DNA of 64,000 bases, from positions 1 to 64,000 of the forward strand of contig NZ_ALAP01000023.1 of NCBI RefSeq assembly GCF_000280905.1. The letters run 5' to 3'. The stretch's first letter is position 1, and every line of letters begins with the position of its first letter. The DNA comes from Streptomyces sp. AA1529 (lineage in GTDB: Bacteria; Actinomycetota; Actinomycetes; Streptomycetales; Streptomycetaceae). Below, in pieces: positions 27,324 through 36,240 of this stretch. The notes beneath the pieces are model-generated. The model was not told where the DNA came from, searched no databases, and saw nothing but the letters and a program-made list of their open reading frames with translations. The translations under genes and the position numbers were made by a program.

Positions 27324-30300
27324 ATGTCGGCGTTCACGCATCTGCACGTGGCCTCCGGCTTCTCCATGCGCTTCGGCGCCTCGCACCCCGAGACCCTCGC
27401 CGAGCGGGCCGCCGAACGGGGAATGGCCGCCGTCGCCCTCACCGACCGGGACGGCGTCGCCGGTGCCGTCCGCTTCACGAAGGCGTGCGCACGCGCCGGA
27501 GTGCGCCCGGTGTACGGGGTCGACCTCGCGGTCGGACCACCGCCGGACCGGCCGGACGTGCGAGGCGGGGAGCGGCGCCGCACCCCGGTCAGAGGCGGGC
27601 GCTTCGTCGACGAGTCCGCCCGGCGCGCCGTCTTCCTCGCCCGCGACGGCGCCCGCGGCTGGGCCGAACTGTGCCGGATGATCACCGAGGCGCACGCTGC
27701 CGGGCAGGACGCGCCGCTCCTCGCGCGGACCGCGCTGCGCGGCGGCGCCGTGACGGTGCTGCTCGGCGCCGGCTCCGACGTCGGGCACGCCCTCGCCGCG
27801 GGCCGCCCCGACCGCGCGGCCGCGCTCCTGGGGTGGTGGCGCGAGATCTACGGCGACGCGCTCCGGCTGGCCGTCTCCGCCGCCGGGCCGCTGCGCGAGG
27901 CCGCCGGAGCGCTGGGACTGGCCGCGCAGGAGGGCGTCGCACCCGTCCTGACCAACGCCGTGCGCTACGCCGATCCGGCGCCGTCCGCCGAGGTGAACGT
28001 CGCCGACGTGCTGGACGCCGCCCGCCGCCTCGTCCCCGTCGACCCGCGCGCGGGGCTCGACAGCGGTGAGCGCTGGCTGAAGGGACCCGCGGAGATGGCC
28101 GCAGCCGCGAAGCGGATCGCCGAGGCCGCCGGATACCGGCGCAACACCGCACACCGCCTGCTCGCCCTCACCGAGGAGACCGCGGAGGCCTGCCGGGTCG
28201 ACCCCGAGGAGGATCTGGGCCTGGGCCGGGTCCACTTCCCCGAGTCCCGGCTGGCCGGCACCGGCGGCCGCACCGCCGTGCGGGTCCTGCGCTCCCGCTG
28301 CGCCGCCGCGATGGTCGCCCGCCGCTACGACCGGCAGCCCGCCCGCTGGCGACGGCTGGAGGACGAACTGGCCGTCATCGAGAAGCTCGGCTACTCCTCG
28401 TACTTCCTGACCGTCGCCCGCATCGTGGAGGACGTGCGGGAGCGGGGCATCCGGGTCGCCGCGCGCGGCTCGGGCGCCGGGTCGTTCGTCAACCATCTGC
28501 TGGGCATCGCACACGCCGACCCGGTCGAGCACGGGCTGCTGATGGAGCGGTTCCTCTCGCCGCGCCGGGCCGAGCTGCCGGACATCGACATCGACGTGGA
28601 GTCGGCCCGGCGGCTGGAGGTCTACCGCGCGGTCTTCGAGCGCTTCGGCGAGGAGCGGGTGGCCGCCGTCGCCATGCCCGAGACCTACCGGGTGCGGCAC
28701 GCCATCCGCGACGTGGGCGCGGCGCTGGCGCTGGACCCGGCCGAGACCGACCGGCTCGCCAAGGCGTTCCCGCACATCAGGGCGCGGGACGCGCGCTCCG
28801 CGCTGGCCGAGCTGCCGGAGCTGGCGGAACTGCGGCGGGAGGCGGCCGAGGGGGCGCCCGCCGGGCACGGGGAGCGCTTCTGGGAGCTGGTCGAGGCGCT
28901 GGACGGGCTGCCCCGCGGGCTGGCCATGCACCCGTGCGGACTGCTGCTCTCGGACGCGTCGCTGCGTGCCCGTACGCCCGTCGTGCCCACCAGCGGCGAG
29001 GGCTTCGCGATGGCGCAGTTCGACAAGGACGACGTGGAGGACCTCGGACTGCTCAAGCTGGATGTGCTGGGTGTGCGGCTCCAGTCGGCGATGGCGTACG
29101 CGGTCGCCGAGGTGGAGCGGGCGGCGGGGGAGCGGATCGACCTGGACGCGGTCCCGGAGGGCGACCGGGCCACCTACGAACTGATCCGCTCCTCCGAGAC
29201 GCTGGGCTGCTTCCAGATCGAGTCGCCGGGCCAGCGCGAGCTGATCGGCCGGCTCCAGCCGGAGACCTTCCACGACCTGGTCGTGGACATCTCCCTCTTC
29301 CGGCCGGGGCCCGTCGGCGCCGACATGGTCCACCCCTTCGTCGAGGCCCGGCACGGGCGGCGCCGCATCCGCCATCCGCATCCCGACCTGGCGGAGCCGC
29401 TGGCCGAGACGTACGGCGTCGCGGTCTTCCACGAGCAGGTGATCCGCATCCTCTCGCGGTTCACCGGCTGCGACCGCGGCCGGGCGGACGAGGTGCGGCG
29501 GGTGCTCAAGGACGACGAGCAGCGTCCCGCCGCGAAACTCTGGTTCGAACGCGCGGCGGCGCGCCGGGGGTTCGCAGCCGGGACCGTCGCGCACGCCTGG
29601 GAGATCGTGGCGTCCTTCGGCTCCTACGGGTTCTGCAAGGCGCACGCCGTGGCGTTCGCCGTGCCGACCTACCAGTCCGCGTGGCTCAAGGCGCACCGTC
29701 CCGCCGCCTTCTATGCCGGGATCCTGGAGCACGACCCGGGGATGTACCCCAAGCGGCTGCTGCTGGCGGACGCCCGGCGGCGCGGGGTTCCGGTGCTGCC
29801 GCTGGAGGTGAACCGGTCCGCCGCCTCCTATCGGATCGAACTGGAGTCCGAATCCAAGGTGTGGGGGCTGCGCCTCGCGCTCGGTGAGGTGCAGGGCATC
29901 AGCGAGGCCGACGCGGCCCGTATCGAGGCCGGGCAGCCCTACGACTCGCTCGCGGACTTCTGGCGCCGGGCCCGCCCCTCCCGGCCCGTGGCCGAACGCC
30001 TCGCCCAGGTCGGCGCGCTGGACGCCTTCGCCCCCGGCGGCAACCGCCGCGACCTGCTGCTGCACCTCGCCGAACTGCACCGCACCCAGCGTGCGGCCGG
30101 AGCGCGCGAGGGGCAGCTCGCACTGGGCGAGGGCGCCGGACCCGCGGACCGGGCCCCGCAGCAGGCCGAACCGGTCCACCTGCCCGACCTGGACCGGGGC
30201 GAACGGCTCGGCGCCGAACTCGACGTCCTGGGCATGGACACCTCCCGCCATCTGATGACCGACCATGTCGCCTTCCTGCGGGAACTGGGCGCCCGCTCGG

Positions 30301-30803
30301 CCCGTACCCTGCGCTCGGCACGGCACGGCGAGACGGTGCTGATCGCCGGGGCCAAGGCCGCCACCCAGACCCCGCCGCTCGCCTCGGGCAAGCGCGTCAT
30401 CTTCACCACCCTGGACGACGGAACCGGCCTCTCCGACCTCGCCTTCTTCGAGGACGCGCACGTCGCCTGCGCCCACACCGTCTTCCACTCCTGGCTGCTG
30501 CTGGTGCGCGGCGTCGTCCAGCGGCGCGGGCCGCGCAGCCTCACCGTCGTCGGCTCCGCCGCCTGGGACCTGGCCGAACTGGTCGAGCTGCGCCGCACCG
30601 GCGGCCTGGAGGCGGTCACGGCCCGGCTGGCGGAGCCGCCCGAGGGCGGCCCGCAGCCCGCCGACGGTCCGGGCCGCACCCTCCAGGTCGCCCCCGGATA
30701 CGAGATGCACCCCTGGGCGGACCTGCGCCCCGCGGGCGAGACGGCGGGCTCGGCCAGAGCGCTCCGCAGGATGTGGCACTCCAGCCCCGGGAGCGCGGGA
30801 TGA
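27324..30803 (+). CDS. dnaE2: Error-prone DNA polymerase III alpha, DnaE2
   Basis: C-family polymerase of 1159 aa used for damage-induced mutagenesis and translesion synthesis. The PHP domain opens with FTHLHVASGFSMRFGASHPE. The palm carries the catalytic aspartates in ELPDIDIDVESARR. GCFQIESPGQRELI, DLVVDISLFRPGPVGADMVHP and the FGSYGFCKAHAVAFAVPTYQSAWLKAH block are classic DnaE signatures, and an OB-fold is near the end (TVLIAGAKAATQTPPLASGKRVIFTTLDDGTG). It is shorter than replicative DnaE1. The ATG at 27324 is favoured; AGGAGG lies 11 bases upstream, and a nearer GTG at 27315 is too close. The stop overlaps the ATG of the next gene. Confidence 0.94.
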   Translation: MSAFTHLHVASGFSMRFGASHPETLAERAAERGMAAVALTDRDGVAGAVRFTKACARAGVRPVYGVDLAVGPPPDRPDVRGGERRRTPVRGGRFVDESARRAVFLARDGARGWAELCRMITEAHAAGQDAPLLARTALRGGAVTVLLGAGSDVGHALAAGRPDRAAALLGWWREIYGDALRLAVSAAGPLREAAGALGLAAQEGVAPVLTNAVRYADPAPSAEVNVADVLDAARRLVPVDPRAGLDSGERWLKGPAEMAAAAKRIAEAAGYRRNTAHRLLALTEETAEACRVDPEEDLGLGRVHFPESRLAGTGGRTAVRVLRSRCAAAMVARRYDRQPARWRRLEDELAVIEKLGYSSYFLTVARIVEDVRERGIRVAARGSGAGSFVNHLLGIAHADPVEHGLLMERFLSPRRAELPDIDIDVESARRLEVYRAVFERFGEERVAAVAMPETYRVRHAIRDVGAALALDPAETDRLAKAFPHIRARDARSALAELPELAELRREAAEGAPAGHGERFWELVEALDGLPRGLAMHPCGLLLSDASLRARTPVVPTSGEGFAMAQFDKDDVEDLGLLKLDVLGVRLQSAMAYAVAEVERAAGERIDLDAVPEGDRATYELIRSSETLGCFQIESPGQRELIGRLQPETFHDLVVDISLFRPGPVGADMVHPFVEARHGRRRIRHPHPDLAEPLAETYGVAVFHEQVIRILSRFTGCDRGRADEVRRVLKDDEQRPAAKLWFERAAARRGFAAGTVAHAWEIVASFGSYGFCKAHAVAFAVPTYQSAWLKAHRPAAFYAGILEHDPGMYPKRLLLADARRRGVPVLPLEVNRSAASYRIELESESKVWGLRLALGEVQGISEADAARIEAGQPYDSLADFWRRARPSRPVAERLAQVGALDAFAPGGNRRDLLLHLAELHRTQRAAGAREGQLALGEGAGPADRAPQQAEPVHLPDLDRGERLGAELDVLGMDTSRHLMTDHVAFLRELGARSARTLRSARHGETVLIAGAKAATQTPPLASGKRVIFTTLDDGTGLSDLAFFEDAHVACAHTVFHSWLLLVRGVVQRRGPRSLTVVGSAAWDLAELVELRRTGGLEAVTARLAEPPEGGPQPADGPGRTLQVAPGYEMHPWADLRPAGETAGSARALRRMWHSSPGSAG

Positions 30804-31822
30804 GCGGCCCGGCGCCGGCACCGGCCGGAGCCCGGCGATCCCACGTGCTCTATGTGCACTTCGACGGTGCCGGGGCCGCCGGACCCGGACGCCACGACGC
30901 GCTCCTCGCCCTGCTCACCGACATCACCCCCGTCGTCCAGGCCCTGCCGCCGGACGCCGCGCTCGCCGACGTCCGGGGCGCGCTGCGGTACTTCGGACGG
31001 GACGCCGTCGACCTGGCGCGGCTCGTGCGGCTGCGCGCCCTCGCGCTGTACGGCACCGACTGCACCGTCGGGGTCGCCGCCAATCCGCTGCTGGCGCGGA
31101 TGGCCGCACAGGCGGGGGAGCCGGGGCGGGTGCGTGAGGTGCGTCCCGAGGACGCGGCCGGCTTCCTCGACCGCAGACCGGTGGCCGCGCTGCACGGGGT
31201 CGGCCCCGCGACCGCCCGTGCGCTGTGCGCCTACGGCCTCGACAGTGTCGGCCGGCTCGCCGCCGCGCCGCCCGCCACCCTCCAGCGGATCCTCGGCGCC
31301 GCCGCGGGGCGGCGGCTGCACGAACGGGCGCGGGGGATCGACCCCGCGCCCGTCACCCCCACGGCACCGCCGCGCTCCGCGGGCGCCGAGCACCGTTTCG
31401 AACGGGACGAACTCGACGCCGTCCGGCGCCGTGCCGCGCTGCTCACCCTCGCCGACGGGCTGGGGTTCCGGCTGCGGGCCGAGGGGCAGGTGGCCCGGGC
31501 TCTCACCCTCACCGTCCGCTATGCCGACCGCACCGCCACCACCCGTACCCGCACGCTGCCCGAACCCACCGCGCACACCCCCGGGCTGACCGCCGCCGCC
31601 TATGCGCTGCACGACGCGCTGGGCCTGCAGCGTGCCAGGGTCCGGGGCCTGGCGCTCCGCGCCGAGGAGCTGACGGCGGCCGAACTCGCCTCCCACCAGC
31701 TGTCGTTCGACGTCCGCGAGGAGAAGGCCCGCCGTGCGGAGGCGGCGGCCGACCGGGCCCGCCGCCGCTTCGGCGCGGCCGCGGTGCGCCCGGCCGGATC
31801 GGACCCGCCGAAAGCGGCCTGA
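30800..31822 (+). CDS. imuB: Degenerate Y-family polymerase (ImuB-like), catalytically inactive
   Basis: 340 aa, translationally coupled to dnaE2 (ATGA). Y-family features remain: VGVAANPLLARMAA (palm), the helix-hairpin-helix LHGVGPATARALCAYGLDSV at 131-150, a little-finger domain around 200-295, and a beta-clamp-like motif HQLSFD at 299-304. The active site is lost. The first catalytic Asp of the usual VDFD motif is His20 (VHFD), and the SIDE motif reads PPDA at 50-53. Only about 30 residues separate the two motifs instead of about 95, so the fingers region is missing. This matches an ImuB role as clamp adaptor for DnaE2 rather than a polymerase. Confidence 0.8.
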   Translation: MSGPAPAPAGARRSHVLYVHFDGAGAAGPGRHDALLALLTDITPVVQALPPDAALADVRGALRYFGRDAVDLARLVRLRALALYGTDCTVGVAANPLLARMAAQAGEPGRVREVRPEDAAGFLDRRPVAALHGVGPATARALCAYGLDSVGRLAAAPPATLQRILGAAAGRRLHERARGIDPAPVTPTAPPRSAGAEHRFERDELDAVRRRAALLTLADGLGFRLRAEGQVARALTLTVRYADRTATTRTRTLPEPTAHTPGLTAAAYALHDALGLQRARVRGLALRAEELTAAELASHQLSFDVREEKARRAEAAADRARRRFGAAAVRPAGSDPPKAA

Positions 31823-31861
31823 GGCGCCCCGGCCTCCCGGGACGCCGCAGGCCGCCCACGC

Positions 31862-34177
31862 TCACTCCGCCGCGCGGAACCTCCGCAGCCGCAGGCTGTT
31901 GCCCACCACGAACACCGAGGAGAACGCCATCGCCGCGCCCGCGATCATCGGATTCAGCAGTCCGGCAGCGGCGAGCGGCAGTGCGGCCACGTTGTAGGCG
32001 AAGGCCCAGAAGAGATTGCCCTTGATGGTGCCCAGGGTGCGCCGGGAGAGCCGGATGGCGTCGGCGGCCGACCGCAGGTCGCCCCGTACCAGGGTCAGAT
32101 CCCCGGCCTCGATGGCCGCGTCCGTCCCGGTGCCCATCGCCAGCCCCAGGTCGGCCTGTGCGAGCGCCGCCGCGTCGTTGACGCCGTCGCCGACCATGGC
32201 GACCGAGCGCCCCTCGTCCTGGAGCCGCTTGACCACGCCGACCTTGTCCTCGGGCATGACCTCGGCGATCACGTCGTCGGCCGGGATGCCGACCTCGGCG
32301 GCCACCGACTCGGCCACGGCCCGGTTGTCACCGGTCAGCAGCACCGGGGTCAGCCCCAGTGCCCGCAGTCGCCGGACGGCTTCGGCGCTGCTGGGCTTCA
32401 CCGCGTCGGCGACCTCCAGGACGGCGCGTGCCTCGCCGTCCCAGGCCACCGCGATCGCGGTACGTCCGGCCCGCTCGGCCTCCTCCTTGGCCGCGGCCAG
32501 CGCGGACGGCAGCTCCATCGCCCACTCCCGCAGCAGCTTCTCGCGTCCCACCAGCACCGCGTGACCCTCGACGACCCCCTGGACGCCGAGCCCGGGGACG
32601 TTGGCGAAGTCCTCGGGGACCGGCAGCGTGCCGTGCTCCCGCTCGGCACCCCTGGCCACCGCCTGCGCGATGGGGTGCTCGGAGGCGTTCTCCAGGGCGC
32701 CCGCCAGCCGCAGCGCCTCCTCCCTGGTGACTCCCTCCGCCAGGTGCACGGCCAGCAGCGTCATCTCGCCGGTCGTCACCGTGCCGGTCTTGTCCAGCAC
32801 CACGGTGTCCGCCCTGCGGGTCGTCTCCAGCACCTCCGGGCCCTTGATCAGGATGCCGAGCTGGGCGCCGCGTCCGGTGCCGACCATCAGCGCGGTCGGG
32901 GTGGCCAGGCCCAGCGCGCAGGGGCAGGCGATGATCAGGACGGCGACGGCGGCGGTGAACGCGGCCGTCGCTCCGGCGCCGGCCACCAGCCAGCCGCCGA
33001 GGGTCGCCAGCGCGAGCACGATCACCACGGGGACGAAGACCGCCGAGATCCGGTCCGCGAGCCGCTGCGCCGCGGCCTTGCCGTTCTGCGCGTCCTCGAC
33101 CAGCGCGGCCATCCGGGCCAGCTGGGTGTCGGAGCCCACGCGGGTGGCCTCCACCACCAGCCGTCCGCCCGCGTTGAGCGTCGCGCCGGTGACGCCGTCC
33201 CCGACTCCGACCTCGACGGGCACGGACTCGCCGGTGAGCATCGAGGCGTCCACCGCGGAGCTGCCCTCGGTGACGGTGCCGTCCGTCGCGATCTTCTCGC
33301 CGGGGCGGACGACGAAGCGGTCGCCGACGGCCAGCTCCTCGGTGCGGATCCGCAGCTCGCGGCCGTCCCGCAGGACGGTCACCTCCTTGGCGCCCAGCTC
33401 CAGCAGCGCCCTGAGCGCCGCACCCGCCTTCCGCTTGGAGCGGGCCTCGAAGTACCGCCCGGCCAGGATGAAGGCGGTGACACCGGCGGCCGCCTCCAGA
33501 TAGATGTTCCCCGCGCCGTCGCTGCGCCCGATCGACAGCTCGAAGGGGTGCGTCATCCCGGGCATGCCCGCGGTGCCGAAGAACAGCGCCCACAGCGACC
33601 AGAGCATCGCGGCCGAGGTGCCCAGCGAGACGAGGGTGTCCATGGTGGCCGCGCCGTGCCGCGCGTTGGTCCAGGCGGCGCGGTGGAAGGGCCAGGCGCC
33701 CCAGACCACGACGGGCGCGGCGAGGGTGAGGGAGAGCCACTGCCAGTAGGTGAACTGGAGCGCGGGGACCATCGCCATCGCGATGACCGGCACCGCCAGG
33801 ACCGCCGAGCCGATCACCCGCTCGCGCAGGGTGCGCAGCTCGTCGTCCCCGCCGTCCGCGGGGGGCGGGCCCTCGCCGCCGCCGTGCTCCGGCGCCGGCT
33901 CCGGGTGCCGGGGGGCGGGCGGGGCCGCCGTGTAGCCGGTGGCCTCGACGGTGGCGACCAGATCGGTCACCTGGACGCCGTCGGCCATGCTGACCTTGGC
34001 CTTCTCCGTCGCGTAGTTGACGCTGGCGGTGACGCCGTCCATCCGGTTGAGCTTCTTCTCGACGCGGGCGGCGCAGGAGGCGCAGGTCATGCCGCCGATC
34101 GCCAGCTCGACCTCGGTCTGCGCGGCGGGGCGTCCGGCGCCCGCGGTCCGCTCCGTGCTCTCATGCGTCGCGGTCAT
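31862..34177 (-). CDS. copA: Copper-translocating P1B-type ATPase
   Basis: Cu(I) exporter of 771 aa. An N-terminal heavy-metal domain carries GMTCASC (Cys32, Cys35). About eight membrane helices follow, with the transport motif CPC at 418-420. The TGES actuator motif is at 315-318, the phosphorylated Asp462 lies in DKTGT, and [16 protein letters not shown] is the hinge region. It starts at ATG 34177 with GAGGAG upstream. No csoR or copper chaperone gene lies adjacent, but two CsoR-like inverted repeats precede the gene. It is convergent with imuB, with 39 bp between the stops. Confidence 0.93.
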   Translation of the reverse strand: MTATHESTERTAGAGRPAAQTEVELAIGGMTCASCAARVEKKLNRMDGVTASVNYATEKAKVSMADGVQVTDLVATVEATGYTAAPPAPRHPEPAPEHGGGEGPPPADGGDDELRTLRERVIGSAVLAVPVIAMAMVPALQFTYWQWLSLTLAAPVVVWGAWPFHRAAWTNARHGAATMDTLVSLGTSAAMLWSLWALFFGTAGMPGMTHPFELSIGRSDGAGNIYLEAAAGVTAFILAGRYFEARSKRKAGAALRALLELGAKEVTVLRDGRELRIRTEELAVGDRFVVRPGEKIATDGTVTEGSSAVDASMLTGESVPVEVGVGDGVTGATLNAGGRLVVEATRVGSDTQLARMAALVEDAQNGKAAAQRLADRISAVFVPVVIVLALATLGGWLVAGAGATAAFTAAVAVLIIACPCALGLATPTALMVGTGRGAQLGILIKGPEVLETTRRADTVVLDKTGTVTTGEMTLLAVHLAEGVTREEALRLAGALENASEHPIAQAVARGAEREHGTLPVPEDFANVPGLGVQGVVEGHAVLVGREKLLREWAMELPSALAAAKEEAERAGRTAIAVAWDGEARAVLEVADAVKPSSAEAVRRLRALGLTPVLLTGDNRAVAESVAAEVGIPADDVIAEVMPEDKVGVVKRLQDEGRSVAMVGDGVNDAAALAQADLGLAMGTGTDAAIEAGDLTLVRGDLRSAADAIRLSRRTLGTIKGNLFWAFAYNVAALPLAAAGLLNPMIAGAAMAFSSVFVVGNSLRLRRFRAAE

Positions 34178-34241
34178 CACGTCTCCTCGGCGGTGCCCGG
34201 CCGGATGCCGGGGCCTGGGTGTTCTCCACCCCCACTCTGTC

Positions 34242-34258
34242 ATACCCGCCTGGGGTAT
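34242..34258 (-). promoter_or_regulatory. CsoR-like operator upstream of copA
   Basis: ATACCC-GCCTG-GGGTAT is a perfect inverted repeat with six-base arms, closely matching the TACCC-N-GGGTA core bound by CsoR copper-sensing repressors in actinobacteria. It is 65 bases upstream of the copA start. Confidence 0.65.
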
Positions 34259-34278
34259 CGGTGGGGTCGAGGTCATGT

Positions 34279-34295
34279 ATACCCCCACCCCGTAT
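34279..34295 (-). promoter_or_regulatory. Second, degenerate CsoR-like site
   Basis: ATACCCCCACCCCGTAT keeps the outer ATAC/GTAT arms and the C-run of a CsoR half-site but lacks the matching G-run. It is centred 37 bp further upstream of the first site, so two sites may cooperate. Confidence 0.4.
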
Positions 34296-34437
34296 CTGAT
34301 GCAAGGGGTTCCCGGGTGCGCGGAGGCGTGATCCGAGGGGGCGCTCCGGTGGTCCGCAGTCGACCCCGGGGGCGGGGTCCGGGACGGGGACGGAAACCTC
34401 CCGGTAACAAATTCGTGCGCGACTACTGGCCAGTGAC

Positions 34438-34453
34438 CTTACTCGCGCGTAAG
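34438..34453 (+). promoter_or_regulatory. Inverted repeat in the lipase promoter region
   Basis: CTTAC-TCGCGC-GTAAG is a 16-bp near-perfect palindrome, 62 bases upstream of the lipase start. It is followed by TTGACG, which could be a minus-35. The length and symmetry suit a TetR-like or similar dimeric repressor; none is encoded next to it. Confidence 0.4.
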
Positions 34454-34514
34454 TTGACGGCGGTTCAACAGCTCCGCTCCCCCCCCCCATCCCTCACAGC
34501 ATGAGGAGCCGGAC

Positions 34515-35441
34515 ATGAGGCTGAAGCCGTCGACACCGGCAGCGTCGTCGAAGACCCCCGCGCCGCCGTCGGACAAACCCCTCCGCAGATCGCGCATCCG
34601 CAGGTCCGCGGCCGCCGCGCTGGCCCTGGCCGTCGCGGCGGTCGTGGCACTGCCCGCCACCGCCACCGCGGCGCCGGAGAGCGCACGCACCACCAGCGGC
34701 TGGAACGACTACTCCTGCAAACCGTCCGCCGCACACCCACGCCCCGTCGTACTGGTCCACGGCACCTTCGGCAACTCCGTGGACAACTGGCTGGGACTCG
34801 CCCCCTACCTGGTCAGGCGCGGCTACTGCGTCTTCTCACTGGACTACGGGCAGCTGCCGGGCAAACCCTTCTTCCACGGACTCGGCCCCATCGAGGACTC
34901 CGCCGGGCAGCTCTCCGCCTACGTCGACAAGGTGCTCGACTCCACCGGCACCGGCCAGGTCGACATCGTCGGCCACTCGCAGGGCGGCATGATGCCCCGG
35001 TACTACCTCAAGTTCCTCGGCGGTGCCCCGAAGGTGAACGCCCTCGTCGGCATCGCCCCCAGCAACCACGGCACCACCCTCAGCGGTCTGGCCGCGCTCG
35101 CCGACCAGTTCCCGCCCGTCGGCGACGTGGTCGACGAGATCGGCCCGGCGCTGCTCCAGCAGAAGAAGGGCTCCGACTTCCTGGACAAGCTCAACGCGGG
35201 CGGCGACACGGTGCCCGGCGTCGCCTACACCGTGATCGCCACCAGGTACGACGAGGTCGTCACGCCCTACCGGACGCAGTTCCTCGACGGGCCGGACGTC
35301 AAGAACGTGACGCTCCAGGACCTGTGCCCGGTCGACATCTCCGAGCACCTGGCCATCGCGCTCGCCGACCGGGCGGCCTGGCACGAGACGGCGAACGCCC
35401 TCGACCCGGCGCACGCCACCCGCACCACCTGCTTCTCCTGA
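34515..35441 (+). CDS. Secreted lipase/esterase, alpha/beta hydrolase
   Basis: 308 aa with a long signal peptide (basic RRSRIRRSAAAALALAVAAVVALPATATAA, cleavage near residue 53). The mature enzyme begins with VVLVHGTFGNSVDNW (oxyanion-loop HG). It has the nucleophile Ser in GHSQGGMMPRY, a probable Asp in TRYDEVVTPYRTQF and the catalytic His in SEHLAIALADR. Two mature cysteine pairs are plausible (around 68/108 and 280/306). This is the class-2 lipase type common in Streptomyces. GAGGAG precedes the ATG. Regulation may involve the upstream palindrome. Confidence 0.88.
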   Translation: MRLKPSTPAASSKTPAPPSDKPLRRSRIRRSAAAALALAVAAVVALPATATAAPESARTTSGWNDYSCKPSAAHPRPVVLVHGTFGNSVDNWLGLAPYLVRRGYCVFSLDYGQLPGKPFFHGLGPIEDSAGQLSAYVDKVLDSTGTGQVDIVGHSQGGMMPRYYLKFLGGAPKVNALVGIAPSNHGTTLSGLAALADQFPPVGDVVDEIGPALLQQKKGSDFLDKLNAGGDTVPGVAYTVIATRYDEVVTPYRTQFLDGPDVKNVTLQDLCPVDISEHLAIALADRAAWHETANALDPAHATRTTCFS

Positions 35442-35481
35442 GGCGGATCCGCCCTCTCCCGGGGCGGACCGGCGCCGGGTC

Positions 35482-36144
35482 TCACCCCTCGGTGTGAATC
35501 TTCTCGGCGTACCGCGGGCCGTAGTACTCCTCCAGGAACTCCAGGGAGTCCTCGGTCCGGTCCAGGGCCTTGGCCAGCCGGGCGCGGTTCGGCAGCGCGT
35601 CCGGCTGCCAGGTCTCCGGATCCCAGGTGCCGGAGCGCAGAAACGCCTTCGAGCAGTGGTGGAAGACCTCGTCGATCTCCACCACCAGCGCCAGCGCGGG
35701 ACGGTGACCGCGCGCCACCATCCCGTCCAGGAACGGCGCCTCGCGCACGATCCGCGCCCGGCCGTTGATCCGGAGCGTGTCACCGCGGCCCGGCAGGAAG
35801 TGGATCAGGCCGACGTGCGGGTTGGACAGGACGTTGCGCAGCCCGTCCACCCGCCTGTTGCCCGGTCGCTCGGGCAGGGCGACGGTCCGGTCGTCCAGCA
35901 CCTTGGTGAACCCCGGCGGATCGCCCTTGGGGGAGACGTCGCAGCTCCCGTCGGCCGCCGAGGTGGCCACCAGGCAGAACGGCGAGCGGGCCAGCCACGC
36001 GCGGTCCAGGGGATGCAGCGTGGTGCGGGTCTTGTGCACCGCGTGCGGGGCCGGCTGCCCCACCAGGGCCCGCAACTCCTCCTCGGTGGTGACCTCCACC
36101 ATCGCGTCCGCCGCCCCGACCGCTGCCGCCTCACGTGCCGTCAT
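35482..36144 (-). CDS. FMN-dependent PPOX-class flavoprotein (MSMEG_1061-type)
   Basis: 220 aa pyridoxamine-phosphate-oxidase-like fold. The pattern LDRAWLARSPFCLVATSAADGSCDVSPKGDPPGFTKVLDDRTVALPERPGNRRVDGLRNVLSNPHVGLIHFLPGRGDTLRINGRA is the recognisable flavin-binding region of the MSMEG_1061 family. Biochemical roles in this family include F420- or FMN-dependent reductions, but the substrate is unknown. It is convergent with the lipase gene and lies just upstream of the LPMO gene on the same strand, separated by a hairpin. Confidence 0.82.
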   Translation of the reverse strand: MTAREAAAVGAADAMVEVTTEEELRALVGQPAPHAVHKTRTTLHPLDRAWLARSPFCLVATSAADGSCDVSPKGDPPGFTKVLDDRTVALPERPGNRRVDGLRNVLSNPHVGLIHFLPGRGDTLRINGRARIVREAPFLDGMVARGHRPALALVVEIDEVFHHCSKAFLRSGTWDPETWQPDALPNRARLAKALDRTEDSLEFLEEYYGPRYAEKIHTEG

Positions 36145-36183
36145 GACTGCTCCGCTCCCTCAACCCCGTTGCCGGGAACGAGC

Positions 36184-36227
36184 GTACGGCGCCGCCCGCC
36201 CCGCTGCGAGGGGAGGTGGCGCCGTAC
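36184..36227 (-). terminator. Hairpin after the LPMO gene
   Basis: Ten-base perfect arms GTACGGCGCC / GGCGCCGTAC enclose a 24-base loop with an internal CCCC/GGGG stem. It lies 14 bases beyond the LPMO stop on the minus strand. Confidence 0.6.
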
Positions 36228-36240
36228 CCGACCGGCACGC

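Noticed and set aside
30800..31822. Active DinB translesion polymerase
   Set aside because: Motif I lacks its Asp (VHFD), the second motif lacks the Glu (PPDA) and the fingers region is missing.
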